A stretch of DNA of 36,543 nt, taken from assembly GCA_002281535.1 (NCBI GenBank), contig NCGD01000040.1, positions 1 to 36,543 of the forward strand, read 5' to 3'. Positions within the stretch are counted from its first letter, which is position 1; each line of letters begins with the position of its first letter. The notes under the pieces are model-generated. The model made no database searches. It was not told the origin of the DNA and worked only from the letters and a program-made list of their open reading frames with translations. This stretch comes from Sphingomonas sp. 28-63-12 (lineage in GTDB: Bacteria; Pseudomonadota; Alphaproteobacteria; Sphingomonadales; Sphingomonadaceae). Shown here piece by piece: positions 17,975 through 26,173 of this stretch. The position numbers and the translations under genes are program-made.

Positions 17975-18324
17975 TGGCCGATACCAAGAAAACCGCCGAC
18001 AAGGTGAAAGATACCATTAACGAAAAGATCGTCGACCCGGCGAAAAAGGCGGGCGAAGCGATGAAATCATCGGGCGCCAAACTCGCCGAGGGTGGATCGA
18101 CCGTCGGCATGAAAATGCTCGATCAGGCCGAGGAAAATACGCGCCAGGCCTTCGCCGCGATGCGTGCCGCCGCCAAGGCCAAGGACCTGACCGAAGTGAT
18201 GAAAGTGCAGGGCGATTTCCTGCGCGAACAGGGCAGCCGTAGCATGACCCAGGCCCGCGAAATCGGCGATCTGATCGTGCAGTTCGGGAAAGAGGCCGTT
18301 GCGCCGCTCAGCGGCAAGAAGTGA
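17974..18324 (+). CDS. phasin family protein
   Basis: 116 residues. It is highly charged and predicted to be almost all helix. The N-terminal part is basic (TKKTADKVKDTINEK..DPAKKAG) and the core has the phasin pattern (MLDQAEENTRQAFAAMRAAAKAKDL..EVMKVQGDFLREQ). It ends FGKEAVAPLSGKK. Phasins coat PHA or lipid granules and control their size and number. ATG 17974 shares its A with the acyltransferase stop, and AAGGAG lies nine bases upstream, so it is coupled to that gene. GTG 17971 is an alternative. The pairing with WS/DGAT, and the facing phaEC operon, fit a granule coat role. Confidence 0.88.
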   Translation: MADTKKTADKVKDTINEKIVDPAKKAGEAMKSSGAKLAEGGSTVGMKMLDQAEENTRQAFAAMRAAAKAKDLTEVMKVQGDFLREQGSRSMTQAREIGDLIVQFGKEAVAPLSGKK

Positions 18325-18331
18325 GCCTAGT

Positions 18332-18356
18332 CCCTCCCCCCGGCGGGGGGGGAGGG
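18332..18356. terminator. GC-rich hairpin between two convergent operons
   Basis: An inverted repeat CCCTCCCCCC facing GGGGGGAGGG lies seven bases after the phasin stop and about 30 bases before the end of the hydrolase gene. The stem is very stable but no T-run follows on either strand, so it may act as a bidirectional, Rho-assisted or REP-type element. Confidence 0.5.
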
Positions 18357-18385
18357 ATACGATTGTCACTGCGGGGTATTGGCCC

Positions 18386-19183
18386 TCAGGCATGCCCCGC
18401 AAACGGATATACCAGCGGCCTGAGCCCGCTCTTGCGCTCGAACGGGTGCCAGTCGCCTTCGTCCTGCGCCAGCCGATCGGCCACCGCATAGAGCACCGCC
18501 GGGTTCACGCCCAGCCCGCAATGGCTGCCGTGCACTTCGATATTGTCGGTCTCCGCCCCTTTGGGCTCGACGCAATTCTGCCAGGCGACGACGCCGTCTT
18601 CCTTGGTGTAGATCGCGGTCGAGGGAACGGGCGGGGGCGTCGCGCTTTCACGCAGCTGGTGGCGCGTATCGTCATCGTCGATTTTCTGGCCGGTCAGCAT
18701 TTCATAGGCCCGCCAGACATTGGTCGCTTTCGGCGTGCCGGCAAAGGGCGAGCCGAGCGAAATCACCTGCCGGACCGCCTGGGGCAAGCGCCGCGACAAT
18801 TGCCGCGCCATCACGCCGCCCAGGCTCCAGCCGATCAGCGACACGCGCTTGCCGGTCTCCTTGTGGATATCATCAAGCCGCGCGATCAACTTTTCGCCGC
18901 CCCAGCCAATCGCCTTGGGCCCCAGATTGCGGCCGAGTTCCCAGGCGTGCGTGTCATAGCCCAAACCGCCCAGAAAACGGCGCAGCACCGTTGTCGAAAT
19001 GTCGCTGGTGACAAAGCCGGGCAGCACCATCACCGGGTGACCGTCGCCGCGCCTGGACATCGCCAGCAGCGGCGCGGCGGGCGCGAGCGAGCCCAGCTCG
19101 GCAATCGCGCGCGGCAATTCCGTCAGCGCGAGCAGCAGCGAGGGCGGGCTGACATCGCCGGCGGGTTTAAACTGGGTAGCCAT
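18386..19183 (-). CDS. alpha/beta hydrolase, lipase-like
   Basis: 265 residues. The nucleophile elbow is GWSLGG, with Ser flanked by the oxyanion motif VMVLPGF. A plausible acid is Asp in TKEDGVVAW and the His is in HGSHCGL, as in triacylglycerol lipases of the LipA/PGAP1-like group. AGGAGA lies upstream of ATG 19183. It is the last gene of the run phaE-phaC-GNAT-hydrolase, 49 bases after the GNAT stop. It may release fatty acids from storage lipids or hydrolyse PHA oligomers. That role is inferred from context only. No signal peptide is visible, so it is likely cytoplasmic. Confidence 0.85.
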   Translation of the reverse strand: MATQFKPAGDVSPPSLLLALTELPRAIAELGSLAPAAPLLAMSRRGDGHPVMVLPGFVTSDISTTVLRRFLGGLGYDTHAWELGRNLGPKAIGWGGEKLIARLDDIHKETGKRVSLIGWSLGGVMARQLSRRLPQAVRQVISLGSPFAGTPKATNVWRAYEMLTGQKIDDDDTRHQLRESATPPPVPSTAIYTKEDGVVAWQNCVEPKGAETDNIEVHGSHCGLGVNPAVLYAVADRLAQDEGDWHPFERKSGLRPLVYPFAGHA

Positions 19184-19232
19184 TCGTCATTCTCCTGTCG
19201 TCCGGGGATCAATGCCCCGCTGCTTCTATTGT

Positions 19233-19769
19233 TCACTCGGCCCAGCCAAATGCCTCGTGGCGCGCCGCCAGCGCGCCAAGGCGCAGGCTGAGGATCACCA
19301 GATCATGAAATTGTCCGGCACGGTCGCGGACATGATCGCGCAGCATCGCTTCGCCCCGGAAACCTAGCGATTCAAACAGGGTGACCGAACCGGTCTGATC
19401 CGGCGTCATCTGCGCGATTAGCTTGGTGGTGCCGTGCGCCTGCGCGATCGCGAAGATCGCCTCCAACAAATCGCGGCCCAGCCCCGCGCCGCGCCGATCG
19501 GGCGACACCAGCAGACGGACTTCGCCGACATGCGCGCTCCAGCTCATCGGGTCACGCACCAGCGCCGCCGTGCCGACGATCTTGCCGCCATCCTCCGCGA
19601 CCAGGCTGTCGATCACGCCTTCGCCGATCGCCTGCGCCCAGGCCTCCACCACGCGCGGATGCTGCACGTCGCGGCTGAGGAAGAGCAGGTCATGATCGGG
19701 CAGGGTGGCAGTAAAGGCGAGCATCGCCGCCTGATCCTTGGCCTCGAACCGGCGAATGCTGTAGCTCAT
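19233..19769 (-). CDS. GNAT family N-acetyltransferase
   Basis: 178 residues from ATG 19769, which overlaps the phaC stop (ATGA). The acetyl-CoA-binding motif A is VRLLVSPDRRGAGLGRDLLEAIFAIA, with the RxxGxG/A loop intact, followed by LFESLGFRGEAMLRDHVRD, a usual motif B. The substrate is unknown. Translational coupling to phaC suggests it serves the storage operon, for example by modifying a granule protein, but nothing in the sequence proves this. Confidence 0.9.
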   Translation of the reverse strand: MSYSIRRFEAKDQAAMLAFTATLPDHDLLFLSRDVQHPRVVEAWAQAIGEGVIDSLVAEDGGKIVGTAALVRDPMSWSAHVGEVRLLVSPDRRGAGLGRDLLEAIFAIAQAHGTTKLIAQMTPDQTGSVTLFESLGFRGEAMLRDHVRDRAGQFHDLVILSLRLGALAARHEAFGWAE

Positions 19770-20839
19770 GTTGATCGCTCCGAAAGCCAGTCGGCCAGTT
19801 TGGGCCATAGCCGCTTGATGGCATTGCCGCCCGCGACCAGGCTGACATGCCCGCCCTTCAGTTCGACAGCCTCCTTGTCGGTCGATCCGATCATCTCGAT
19901 CAGCGGCGCGGATGCGGCAGAGGGCACGATATGGTCGTGCTGGGCAGTCACGTGCAGGAAGGGCGCGGTGATCTGGCCGAGGTCGACTTTGCGCCCCGCC
20001 ACCGTCATCGTGCCTTTGTACAGCTCGTTGTTCCACATTAGCTGCTTGGTCGTTTCGCGAAAATATTCGCCGGCCAGCGGCAGGATATCCGCCGCCCAGC
20101 GATCGAACATGCGGAAGGACTTCACGAATTCGTCATTCCACATATTGTCGTAAAGCCGGATATTCGCGACCATCCGCGCGCCCGGTCGCAGCATATCGAA
20201 CGCCGTGTAGAGATAGTCACCGGGGCAATTGCCAAAGGTATCGACCAGCCTGTCGACATCGAAAAAGCGCTTGTCGGACCAGGCCTGAAACATCTCCATC
20301 TTGGTAAAATCGATCGGGGTGGTGAAGCACACCAAATTTTTCATCGGCGCTTGCGGGTGCAAGGCGGCCCAAAGCGATGACAGCACGCCGCCGAAGCAAT
20401 AGCCGACAATGCTGAAATCCTCTTCGCCGGTTTCGTGCTGCACGCGCTCGATCGCGGTCGGCAGGAAATCCAGGACATAATCGGCGAGGCTCAGGTGCTT
20501 CTCGTCGGCGCGCGGCGCTTCCCAGTCGAGCATGAAAACATCGTAGCCCGCGCGCAGCAGATATTCGACCAGGCTCTGACCGGGGACCATATCGAAGATA
20601 TAGCCGCGATTGGTTGTCGCCATTACCAGCAGCAGCGGCACGCGGTACACCTCGTCCGACATCGGGCGGTAGTGATAGAGGTTCATCGTGCCGCGCTGGA
20701 TGAGCCGGTCCTTGGGCGATGCGCCCAGCGCCGGGGCCGAGGACATGAAATAGCCCAGCCCCTTGATATTGCGTTTCAGCGCACGGTCGAACTCGACACG
20801 GGCCTGCTCGACAATGCCGCTACTGCCCTCGTCGCTCAC
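19766..20839 (-). CDS. phaC: class III poly(R)-hydroxyalkanoate synthase, PhaC subunit
   Basis: 357 residues, the length of class III rather than class I PhaC (about 590). PhaC polymerises (R)-3-hydroxyacyl-CoA into polyester on cytoplasmic granules. The lipase-like box is GYCFGG with Cys148. The Asp is in AQHDHIVP (Asp302) and the His in KGGHVSL (His331). These positions are almost those of the Allochromatium vinosum class III enzyme as I recall it. It starts at GTG 20839, which overlaps the stop of the PhaE-like gene (GTGA). That order and coupling support a PhaC-PhaE complex. A GNAT gene follows with a four-base overlap. Confidence 0.93.
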   Translation of the reverse strand: MSDEGSSGIVEQARVEFDRALKRNIKGLGYFMSSAPALGASPKDRLIQRGTMNLYHYRPMSDEVYRVPLLLVMATTNRGYIFDMVPGQSLVEYLLRAGYDVFMLDWEAPRADEKHLSLADYVLDFLPTAIERVQHETGEEDFSIVGYCFGGVLSSLWAALHPQAPMKNLVCFTTPIDFTKMEMFQAWSDKRFFDVDRLVDTFGNCPGDYLYTAFDMLRPGARMVANIRLYDNMWNDEFVKSFRMFDRWAADILPLAGEYFRETTKQLMWNNELYKGTMTVAGRKVDLGQITAPFLHVTAQHDHIVPSAASAPLIEMIGSTDKEAVELKGGHVSLVAGGNAIKRLWPKLADWLSERST

Positions 20840-21207
20840 CCGGTCGCCTTGTTTTGAGGGGGCTTGCGGGTGCGTTTCGGCTTGGGCCGATCCGGCGTGG
20901 TCGATTGGCCGGTCTGGGCCGCCAGCATCGATTCGATCCGGTCTACCGTCGCCTCGATCCGGTGGAGCCGTGCCGACAGATCGGCGACTTCGGCCTTGGT
21001 CGGCATATTGGCGGCGTCAAGCGCCCGCTCCATCATGTCGGCGCGGGCTTCCTTGATCTTCATATTGGCGGCGTTGGCACCGTGCATCACCCGGGTGAAC
21101 TCGCCGCTCTTCATCAGATTGCCGCCGAATTCATTCGCCATCGCTTCCCATTGGCCCAGCATTTCGCGGAACAGCGATGCGGGATCGGTAGGAGAAGGGC
21201 CAGCCAT
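20836..21207 (-). CDS. PhaE-like PHA synthase accessory subunit, short
   Basis: 123 residues from ATG 21207, with an AAGGA ribosome binding site. It is helical, with a likely coiled coil in EVADLSARLHRIEATVDRIESMLAAQ (residues about 75-100), as in the C-terminal part of PhaE. PhaE of class III synthases is usually much longer (about 350 residues), so this is a reduced form. The end is basic (KPKRTRKPPQNKATG) and could touch nucleic acid. It is translationally coupled to phaC, which is the main evidence for its role. It could also be called a phasin-like protein. Confidence 0.75.
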   Translation of the reverse strand: MAGPSPTDPASLFREMLGQWEAMANEFGGNLMKSGEFTRVMHGANAANMKIKEARADMMERALDAANMPTKAEVADLSARLHRIEATVDRIESMLAAQTGQSTTPDRPKPKRTRKPPQNKATG

Positions 21208-21284
21208 GGCTGCATCCTTCACCCGCTGACTCGGCTCGTCAAGCGCCGTTTGGGGTGCTAGACTTGGGCGGTGTTCCGTAACAA

Positions 21285-21313
21285 TGCTGCGCAACATATG
21301 CTGCAGCGCAACG
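21285..21313. promoter_or_regulatory. candidate operator: TGCTGC..GCAAC repeats between divergent phaE and aldolase genes
   Basis: The short divergent intergenic region holds TGCTGCGCAAC (21285-21295) and TGCTGCAGCGCAACG (21299-21313), two imperfect direct repeats with inner TGCGC/GCGCA symmetry. CTGC/GCAG half-sites are reported for the PHA regulator PhaR, which is why I note them. No phaR gene is in the window. Confidence 0.25.
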
Positions 21314-21337
21314 ATTTGCCGCCGAGGAGACTAGAAG

Positions 21338-22117
21338 ATGGCGACTGCCCTGAAACCCGCTGACAGTATTCGTGACCGTTGCTCGCCCGAAGAATGGCAG
21401 GCGCGTGTCGATCTCGCCGCCGCCTACCGGCTGGTGGCGATGTATGGCTGGGACGATCTGATCTTCACGCATTTGTCTGCGCGCGTGCCGGGGCCGGAGC
21501 ATCATTTCCTGATCAACCCCTATAATCTGATGTTCGAGGAAATGACCGCGTCGGCGCTGGTGAAGATCGATACCGACGGCAATCAGGTCTCGGGCGATCC
21601 AGCGCCGGTCAACAAGGCCGGCTTCGTGATCCATTCCGCGATCCATATGGCGCGTGAGGACGCGCACGCGGTGATGCATCTCCACACGCCCTATGGCCAG
21701 GCGGTGTCGGCAATGGCCGACGGTCTGCTGCCCCACACCCAGACCGCGCTGATCGCGCAGCACGACGTCGCCTATCACGACTATGAGGGCATCGCGACCG
21801 ATCTGGAGGAGCGCGATCGGCTCGTCGCCGATCTCGGCACCAAGAGCACGATGATCCTGCGTAACCACGGCACGCTGGCCGCCGGCGAAAGCGTCGCTCA
21901 GGCATTTCTGCGGCTCTATTTCCTGGAGCGGGCATGCGAGGCGCAGGTGCATATGCTGGCCGCCGGCCGCGACGGTCTGAACAATCCACCCCAGGGGGTG
22001 GAACACAAGGTCGAAGCGCAGTCGTCGGGCGCAGGGATGAAGATGCTGGCGGACGGGCTCGCCTGGCCGGCGCTGCTCAGGAAGCTGGATCGGCATAATC
22101 CTGGGTATCGGGAGTAG
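21338..22117 (+). CDS. class II aldolase/adducin family protein
   Basis: 259 residues with a GAGGAGA ribosome binding site. The fold is that of L-fuculose-1-phosphate aldolase. Zinc ligands are the His pair in AVMHLHTPYG and the His of LRNHGTL. The position that carries the catalytic Glu in true aldolases is replaced in the PVNKAGFVIHSAIH segment, as usual in this widespread adducin-like subgroup. Retro-aldol activity is therefore uncertain. It is divergent from phaE. The substrate is unknown. Confidence 0.9.
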   Translation: MATALKPADSIRDRCSPEEWQARVDLAAAYRLVAMYGWDDLIFTHLSARVPGPEHHFLINPYNLMFEEMTASALVKIDTDGNQVSGDPAPVNKAGFVIHSAIHMAREDAHAVMHLHTPYGQAVSAMADGLLPHTQTALIAQHDVAYHDYEGIATDLEERDRLVADLGTKSTMILRNHGTLAAGESVAQAFLRLYFLERACEAQVHMLAAGRDGLNNPPQGVEHKVEAQSSGAGMKMLADGLAWPALLRKLDRHNPGYRE

Positions 22118-22153
22118 GAGAAAGCGTACATCCGTCTGGATGTTATTCGCGTT

Positions 22154-22933
22154 TCATTGTCGGCGCAGCGTCCAAGCGAACACGCTGCCGTCGCTTTGCC
22201 GCTTTGCTACGGTCTTGATTGATTTGCCATCTGGCTGAAGCGTCATTGTGATGGTCATGGCCAGCTTCTTGTCAGCGTAGAGCCGCTCGATGATGTTGTG
22301 CGCGTTGGGCATAGTCACGGCGGTGCGGGTGGACGGCGCGTCGCCCCGCACTGGCACCGGAGGTCCGCCGATAACGGCATCAAAGCCGGACCCGCCCGGC
22401 CCCGACCGGCTAAAGCGGTTGCCGACCAAACGGAGATGATCGGTCAGATGACTGCGCGTCGTCGCCACTTCCGTCGAAAGCCAGCGACCCGACAGCCATG
22501 AGGCGCCGGGGGTCGGGCGAGCGATGCGCTTCCGTTTGACGATAGTAGCGATCGGCTTGGCGTCGGGCTTGCTATAGTCGGTAACTTGTTCGGTCATTGC
22601 GCGCCCATCTGCGGATACGCTGAAGGTGATAACATAGACGACCTTACCCTTAAGCAGATCGGTTTCGCGCAAATGGCGCGGGCTCAGCAGTCTGACTGCA
22701 ACAGCATCGACATATTCGTCGGCAGGAACGGCATGAACGTGGCCATCTGCCCTTACCGCGAAATCCAGCTTTTCTCTACCGCGACCGAATATACCGCGTT
22801 CGAACGTCAGCATGGCAATGTCTGGCGGCTGTTTGATCGAAGCAATGTCCGTCAACCAGGTGCCGTTGAATGGGCTAGTGGCTGCTTGGGCAGGACCAGT
22901 CAGCAGCGCAAGCATGAGGATCATCAATCGCAT
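22154..22933 (-). CDS. secreted protein of unknown function
   Basis: About 259 residues from ATG 22933. GTG 22945 is an alternative and neither has a good ribosome binding site. A signal peptide is clear (MRLMILMLALLTGPAQAA). The mature protein is mainly beta-rich, with two similar halves: each has an NGTWLTD- or SGRWLSTE-like opening and a later ADGRAMTEQV- or PDGKSIKTVAKRQ-like strand. That suggests an internal duplication of a lipocalin-like or DUF domain. I do not recognise the family. Codon use is less GC-biased than in recJ or gcdH. Confidence 0.65.
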   Translation of the reverse strand: MRLMILMLALLTGPAQAATSPFNGTWLTDIASIKQPPDIAMLTFERGIFGRGREKLDFAVRADGHVHAVPADEYVDAVAVRLLSPRHLRETDLLKGKVVYVITFSVSADGRAMTEQVTDYSKPDAKPIATIVKRKRIARPTPGASWLSGRWLSTEVATTRSHLTDHLRLVGNRFSRSGPGGSGFDAVIGGPPVPVRGDAPSTRTAVTMPNAHNIIERLYADKKLAMTITMTLQPDGKSIKTVAKRQSDGSVFAWTLRRQ

Positions 22934-23019
22934 CTTGTCGATCACCTGGCAAGTGTTCAGTAGGTCAGCATTTCAATATAGACTTGTTCGGGTGCGATAT
23001 CGGCCCAATCAAGGCGCTC

Positions 23020-23736
23020 TTAAGCCGCTTCATCGAACAGCTTGGTGGCCAACTCCACCAAGCTGCCCACCGTCCATTCCCAATCCTGCGCCATATGCGC
23101 GTCAGGCGCCAAGGCCCCGCCATATTCCATTGGGCGGTCGACATAGGCGCATTTCAGGCCGCACGCGCGCGCCGCCGCCAGGTCGCTGTGGTGCGCCGCC
23201 ACGAGGCATAACTCGCCGGGTGCAACTCCCAGCAGATCAGCGGTGCGCAGATAGGCTTCCGGCATCGGCTTGAAGGCTTGCACTGCTTCAGCGCCCAGAA
23301 TCGCGTCCCACGGCAGCCCGGCGCGCCGCGCCATCTCCATGGTCAGCGCGATATTGCCGTTGGACAGCGTCACGATCGGCCAGCGTGCCTTTAAGCGGGT
23401 GAGCCCCTCCACCGCATCGGGCCACGGATCGAGCCGGCGCCAGGCAAAGGCAAATTCCCGCGCCGCTGCCTCGTTCAGCACCACGTCATGCGCCGCCAGC
23501 AGCACATCCAGCGTCTCGCGGTTGAGCACATCGAGCCGGGTAAATGGCCGCTTGCCTGATCGGACCGCCTCCATTGCCGGCTGATACAGCCCGCGCCAGG
23601 CATCGGCGAAGCCACACGGATCAATGTCATCGCGGCCGGCCTGCGCGAACACCAGCTGTGCCTCGCGTGCAATGCTCGTCCGCCAATCGACCACGGTGCC
23701 GAACACATCGAACGCCAGCATCTTGACCTTGGCCAT
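23020..23736 (-). CDS. haloacid dehalogenase, type II (L-2-haloacid dehalogenase-like)
   Basis: 238 residues from ATG 23736 with GGAG upstream. HAD motif 1 is FDVFGTVVDW (nucleophile Asp10, Thr14). Motif 2 is VTLSNGN, followed by a Lys in AVQAFKPMPEAY. The last motif is the type II form VAAHHSDLAAARACG, followed by AYVDRP. These enzymes hydrolyse 2-haloacids through an aspartyl ester. Many homologues act on haloacetate or on unknown phosphorylated or halogenated acids. No dehalogenase transporter or regulator lies near it. It is divergent from the polytopic hydrolase. Confidence 0.9.
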   Translation of the reverse strand: MAKVKMLAFDVFGTVVDWRTSIAREAQLVFAQAGRDDIDPCGFADAWRGLYQPAMEAVRSGKRPFTRLDVLNRETLDVLLAAHDVVLNEAAAREFAFAWRRLDPWPDAVEGLTRLKARWPIVTLSNGNIALTMEMARRAGLPWDAILGAEAVQAFKPMPEAYLRTADLLGVAPGELCLVAAHHSDLAAARACGLKCAYVDRPMEYGGALAPDAHMAQDWEWTVGSLVELATKLFDEAA

Positions 23737-23814
23737 GTTCGGTTCTCCAACAGCATCGATAGCACACGCGACTTCGCCGGTTTGGGCGGGGCGGTCAATC
23801 GGGGGGGCAGGATC

Positions 23815-25515
23815 ATGGCGCAGGATAGGCCGAAAGGCGGCTGGTGGTTGCTGATCCTGGGATTGGCGCTGGCGATTGGCGGGGCGATGCTGGCCAGCCG
23901 AATCCAGACCGCCGGTGGCGTCGAAATCCGCGACATTCGTTTCCAGGGCACCGGCGGCAAGACAATGAGCGCCTTGCTCTATGTGCCCGCCACCGCGACT
24001 ATGCAGATCAGGGCCCCCGGCATCCTCGCCGTCCATGGCTATATCAATTCGCGCGAGACGCAGGACGGCTTTGCGATCGAATTTGCGCGGCGTGGCTATG
24101 TCGTGCTGGCGCTCGATCAGACCGGTCATGGCTATAGCGACGGGCCGGCCTTTTCGAACGACTTTGGCGGTCCCGACGGACTAGCCTATCTTCGCACGCT
24201 GCCGATGGTCGATCCCGCCAATATCGGGCTCGAAGGCCATTCGATGGGCGGCTGGACGGTGCTCGCCGCCGCCGCCGCCATGCCGCATGACTATAGGGCA
24301 ATCATACTGGAAGGCTCATCCACCGGCGCCCCTTATGCGCGCGATGGCAGCCCTGAATGGCCACGCAATCTGGCGCTGGTCTACAGCCGCTATGACGAAT
24401 TTTCCAAGCTGATGTGGGGTGTCGACAAGGCGCGCGACGTCGTTGATTCGCCCAAGCTGCAGGCGGTGTTCGGCACCAGCGATCGCATCGTCCCGCGCAA
24501 ACTCTATGGATCGATCGCCAACGGCACCGCGCGCGTGCTCGCAACGCCGGCGGTCACGCACCCCGGCGATCATATCTCGCCCGAGGCGATTGCGCGCGCG
24601 ATCGACTGGTTTTCGGTCACGCTCAAAGGGGGGCGGCCAATCCCGTCCGCAGACCAGATCTGGTATTGGAAGGAAGCGGGCACCGGGCTCGGCCTGATCG
24701 GCTTCGTGATGGTCGTGCTGGCGGTGTTCGATCTCCTGCTCCGGCTGCCCGCCTTTGCCGGCGTGGGTGGTCCGGTGGAGCCTGGCGTCGAGGCGCGCGA
24801 CGGGCGCTGGTGGCGCGCGTTGCTGCTGACCAGCTTCCTGCCCGCCCTTACCTTCTTCCCGATTTTCGTGGCGGTGTTCGTGCTCGTCCAGCCCAATCCG
24901 ATCCTGCCGCAGACAGTGACGACTCAGGTCACGCTCTGGGCGCTGGTCGGCGCAGGAATTAGCTGGCTGATCGGGCGCCGCATGGTCAGCGGCCGGCAAT
25001 CGGGCTGGGGTGCGTCGATCGTCACCGCGCTGCTCAGCGTCGCGGCCGGCTATGCGCTGCTGTTCGCGATCGATCGCGCCTTCCACACCGATTTTCGGCT
25101 CTGGATCATCGCGGTCAAGCTGCCCAGCGCGACCCAGCTGGCGATTGCCGCCATCTATGTCGTGCCGCTGACGATCGGCTTTCTCGCCAGCGTGAAGACG
25201 TTGGTCGAACGGCTGACGGTGCAGGGCGATGGCTGGGTGGCGCAATATGGCTGGGCCAAGATCGCGCTGTCGGGCGGGTTTCTGGTGATGTTGCTGCTCG
25301 ATTATGGCGTGTTTCTTGCGACCGGCCAGCTGCCGACCGCGATCGATCCGCTCAGCACGGTGATCGCGCTGCAATTTCCGGTCGTGCTGGCGACCGTCGG
25401 GATCGTCGCGATCTTCACCTGGCGGCGGACGGGCAGCTATCGCCCCGGCGCGCTGATTTCGGGGCTGCTGGTGACGCTCTATGTGGTGGCGGGCACAGCG
25501 ACGCAGGGGTGGTGA
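23815..25515 (+). CDS. membrane-embedded alpha/beta hydrolase with multi-pass C-terminal domain
   Basis: 566 residues from ATG 23815, preceded by GGGGGGCAGGA. An N-terminal anchor (WWLLILGLALAIGGAMLAS) leads to a serine hydrolase domain: AVHGYINSRETQ (oxyanion), GLEGHSMGGWTV (nucleophile Ser), GTSDRIVPR (acid) and VTHPGDHIS (His). From about residue 285 there are some eight hydrophobic segments, ending VVAGTATQGW. Topology suggests the hydrolase faces the periplasm. The fusion of a dienelactone-hydrolase-like domain to a polytopic domain is not a common named family. The substrate is unknown. A short alpha/beta hydrolase plus a fused transporter is one alternative reading. Confidence 0.85.
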   Translation: MAQDRPKGGWWLLILGLALAIGGAMLASRIQTAGGVEIRDIRFQGTGGKTMSALLYVPATATMQIRAPGILAVHGYINSRETQDGFAIEFARRGYVVLALDQTGHGYSDGPAFSNDFGGPDGLAYLRTLPMVDPANIGLEGHSMGGWTVLAAAAAMPHDYRAIILEGSSTGAPYARDGSPEWPRNLALVYSRYDEFSKLMWGVDKARDVVDSPKLQAVFGTSDRIVPRKLYGSIANGTARVLATPAVTHPGDHISPEAIARAIDWFSVTLKGGRPIPSADQIWYWKEAGTGLGLIGFVMVVLAVFDLLLRLPAFAGVGGPVEPGVEARDGRWWRALLLTSFLPALTFFPIFVAVFVLVQPNPILPQTVTTQVTLWALVGAGISWLIGRRMVSGRQSGWGASIVTALLSVAAGYALLFAIDRAFHTDFRLWIIAVKLPSATQLAIAAIYVVPLTIGFLASVKTLVERLTVQGDGWVAQYGWAKIALSGGFLVMLLLDYGVFLATGQLPTAIDPLSTVIALQFPVVLATVGIVAIFTWRRTGSYRPGALISGLLVTLYVVAGTATQGW

Positions 25516-25722
25516 GGACGATCGCCAGCCATTGGCCGGCGCCTTGTCGATTGCCATGCCCGCCATGTGCCGGGGCGTGCCATGCCATAGCCAGCGACTA
25601 TGCTTGCGGGCAGGTTGGCCCAGGATAAAACCCGCGTTGACGGTAAGGAGCAAGGTGGCCGCTTCCGCCCCATTAGCGGTCGTCGAACAAAGTCGATATG
25701 ATACCGCAGGAGGTGTAATCTG
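25516..25722. other. 207-base gap without a convincing gene
   Basis: The stretch between the polytopic hydrolase and the next small gene is open on both strands in places, but no start with a ribosome binding site or family motif was found. A strong Shine-Dalgarno (AGGAGGTG near 25709) at its end belongs to the next gene. Base composition starts to become richer in A+T near its right end. Confidence 0.5.
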
Positions 25723-26022
25723 ATGCCGGTTGTATACGCTATCCTTGTGTTTGCCGTTGTCCTTGCAATGGATTGGGCCATGTATGATCGAATGTTGTTA
25801 TCCGGCGAGGTGCTTTGGGGAGTTGATCCCGGCTATCGCTATAGAGATACGCTCTACCCACGTGCGATTGTTACAACGGTTTCAGCAGCGCTGATCGCGA
25901 TCTCCTCGACAACGACGCCCCTTAACTTATGGCTTTTCTTTATAGGGGTTGGCGGGTTTGTTCTGTCAGTTGTCTATGCAATCATCGTGACTAGCATGCG
26001 AAAGCGTCCCTTCGGCTCATAG
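25723..26022 (+). CDS. small membrane protein of unknown function
   Basis: 99 residues with an ideal ribosome binding site (AGGAGGTG, about nine bases before ATG). Three hydrophobic stretches are visible: VYAILVFAVVLAMDWAM at the start, AIVTTVSAALIAISST near 50 and NLWLFFIGVGGFVLSVVYAIIV near 75. It ends with MRKRPFGS. The coding sequence is clearly richer in A+T than the genes around it and uses codons such as TTA and ATA, which suggests recent acquisition or relaxed selection. I do not recognise the family. Confidence 0.65.
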   Translation: MPVVYAILVFAVVLAMDWAMYDRMLLSGEVLWGVDPGYRYRDTLYPRAIVTTVSAALIAISSTTTPLNLWLFFIGVGGFVLSVVYAIIVTSMRKRPFGS

Positions 26023-26049
26023 AAATCTACGGCGAATTACCGCTAACCA

Positions 26050-26146
26050 CCACTTTTCGCCGTTCCCTGGCCGTCGATCGATGCGCTTCGCTTGAAAGCC
26101 GACCGGCAGGTTTCGGCGCGAAAAGCGGCCCGGCTGCAATCGCCCA
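26050..26146. repeat. dispersed repeat, copy A (about 97 bases)
   Basis: It begins TTTTCGCCGTTCCC, has a core TGAAAGCCGACCGGCAG and ends near AATCGCCC. A second copy in the same orientation lies at 26557-26654, with the same order of blocks and some substitutions. The copies flank a small secreted-protein gene. No transposase or terminal inverted repeat was seen. Confidence 0.75.
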
Positions 26147-26173
26147 AAAGCGGACGCCTTGCCAGTAGGGATC

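Noticed and set aside
18299-19291. 330-codon plus-strand frame after the phasin gene
   Set aside because: Shadow antisense to the lipase-like hydrolase, whose catalytic motifs are clear.
24316-25653. 445-codon open frame on minus strand
   Set aside because: Antisense to the polytopic hydrolase; no motif, and composition dominated by Arg, Gln and Asp.
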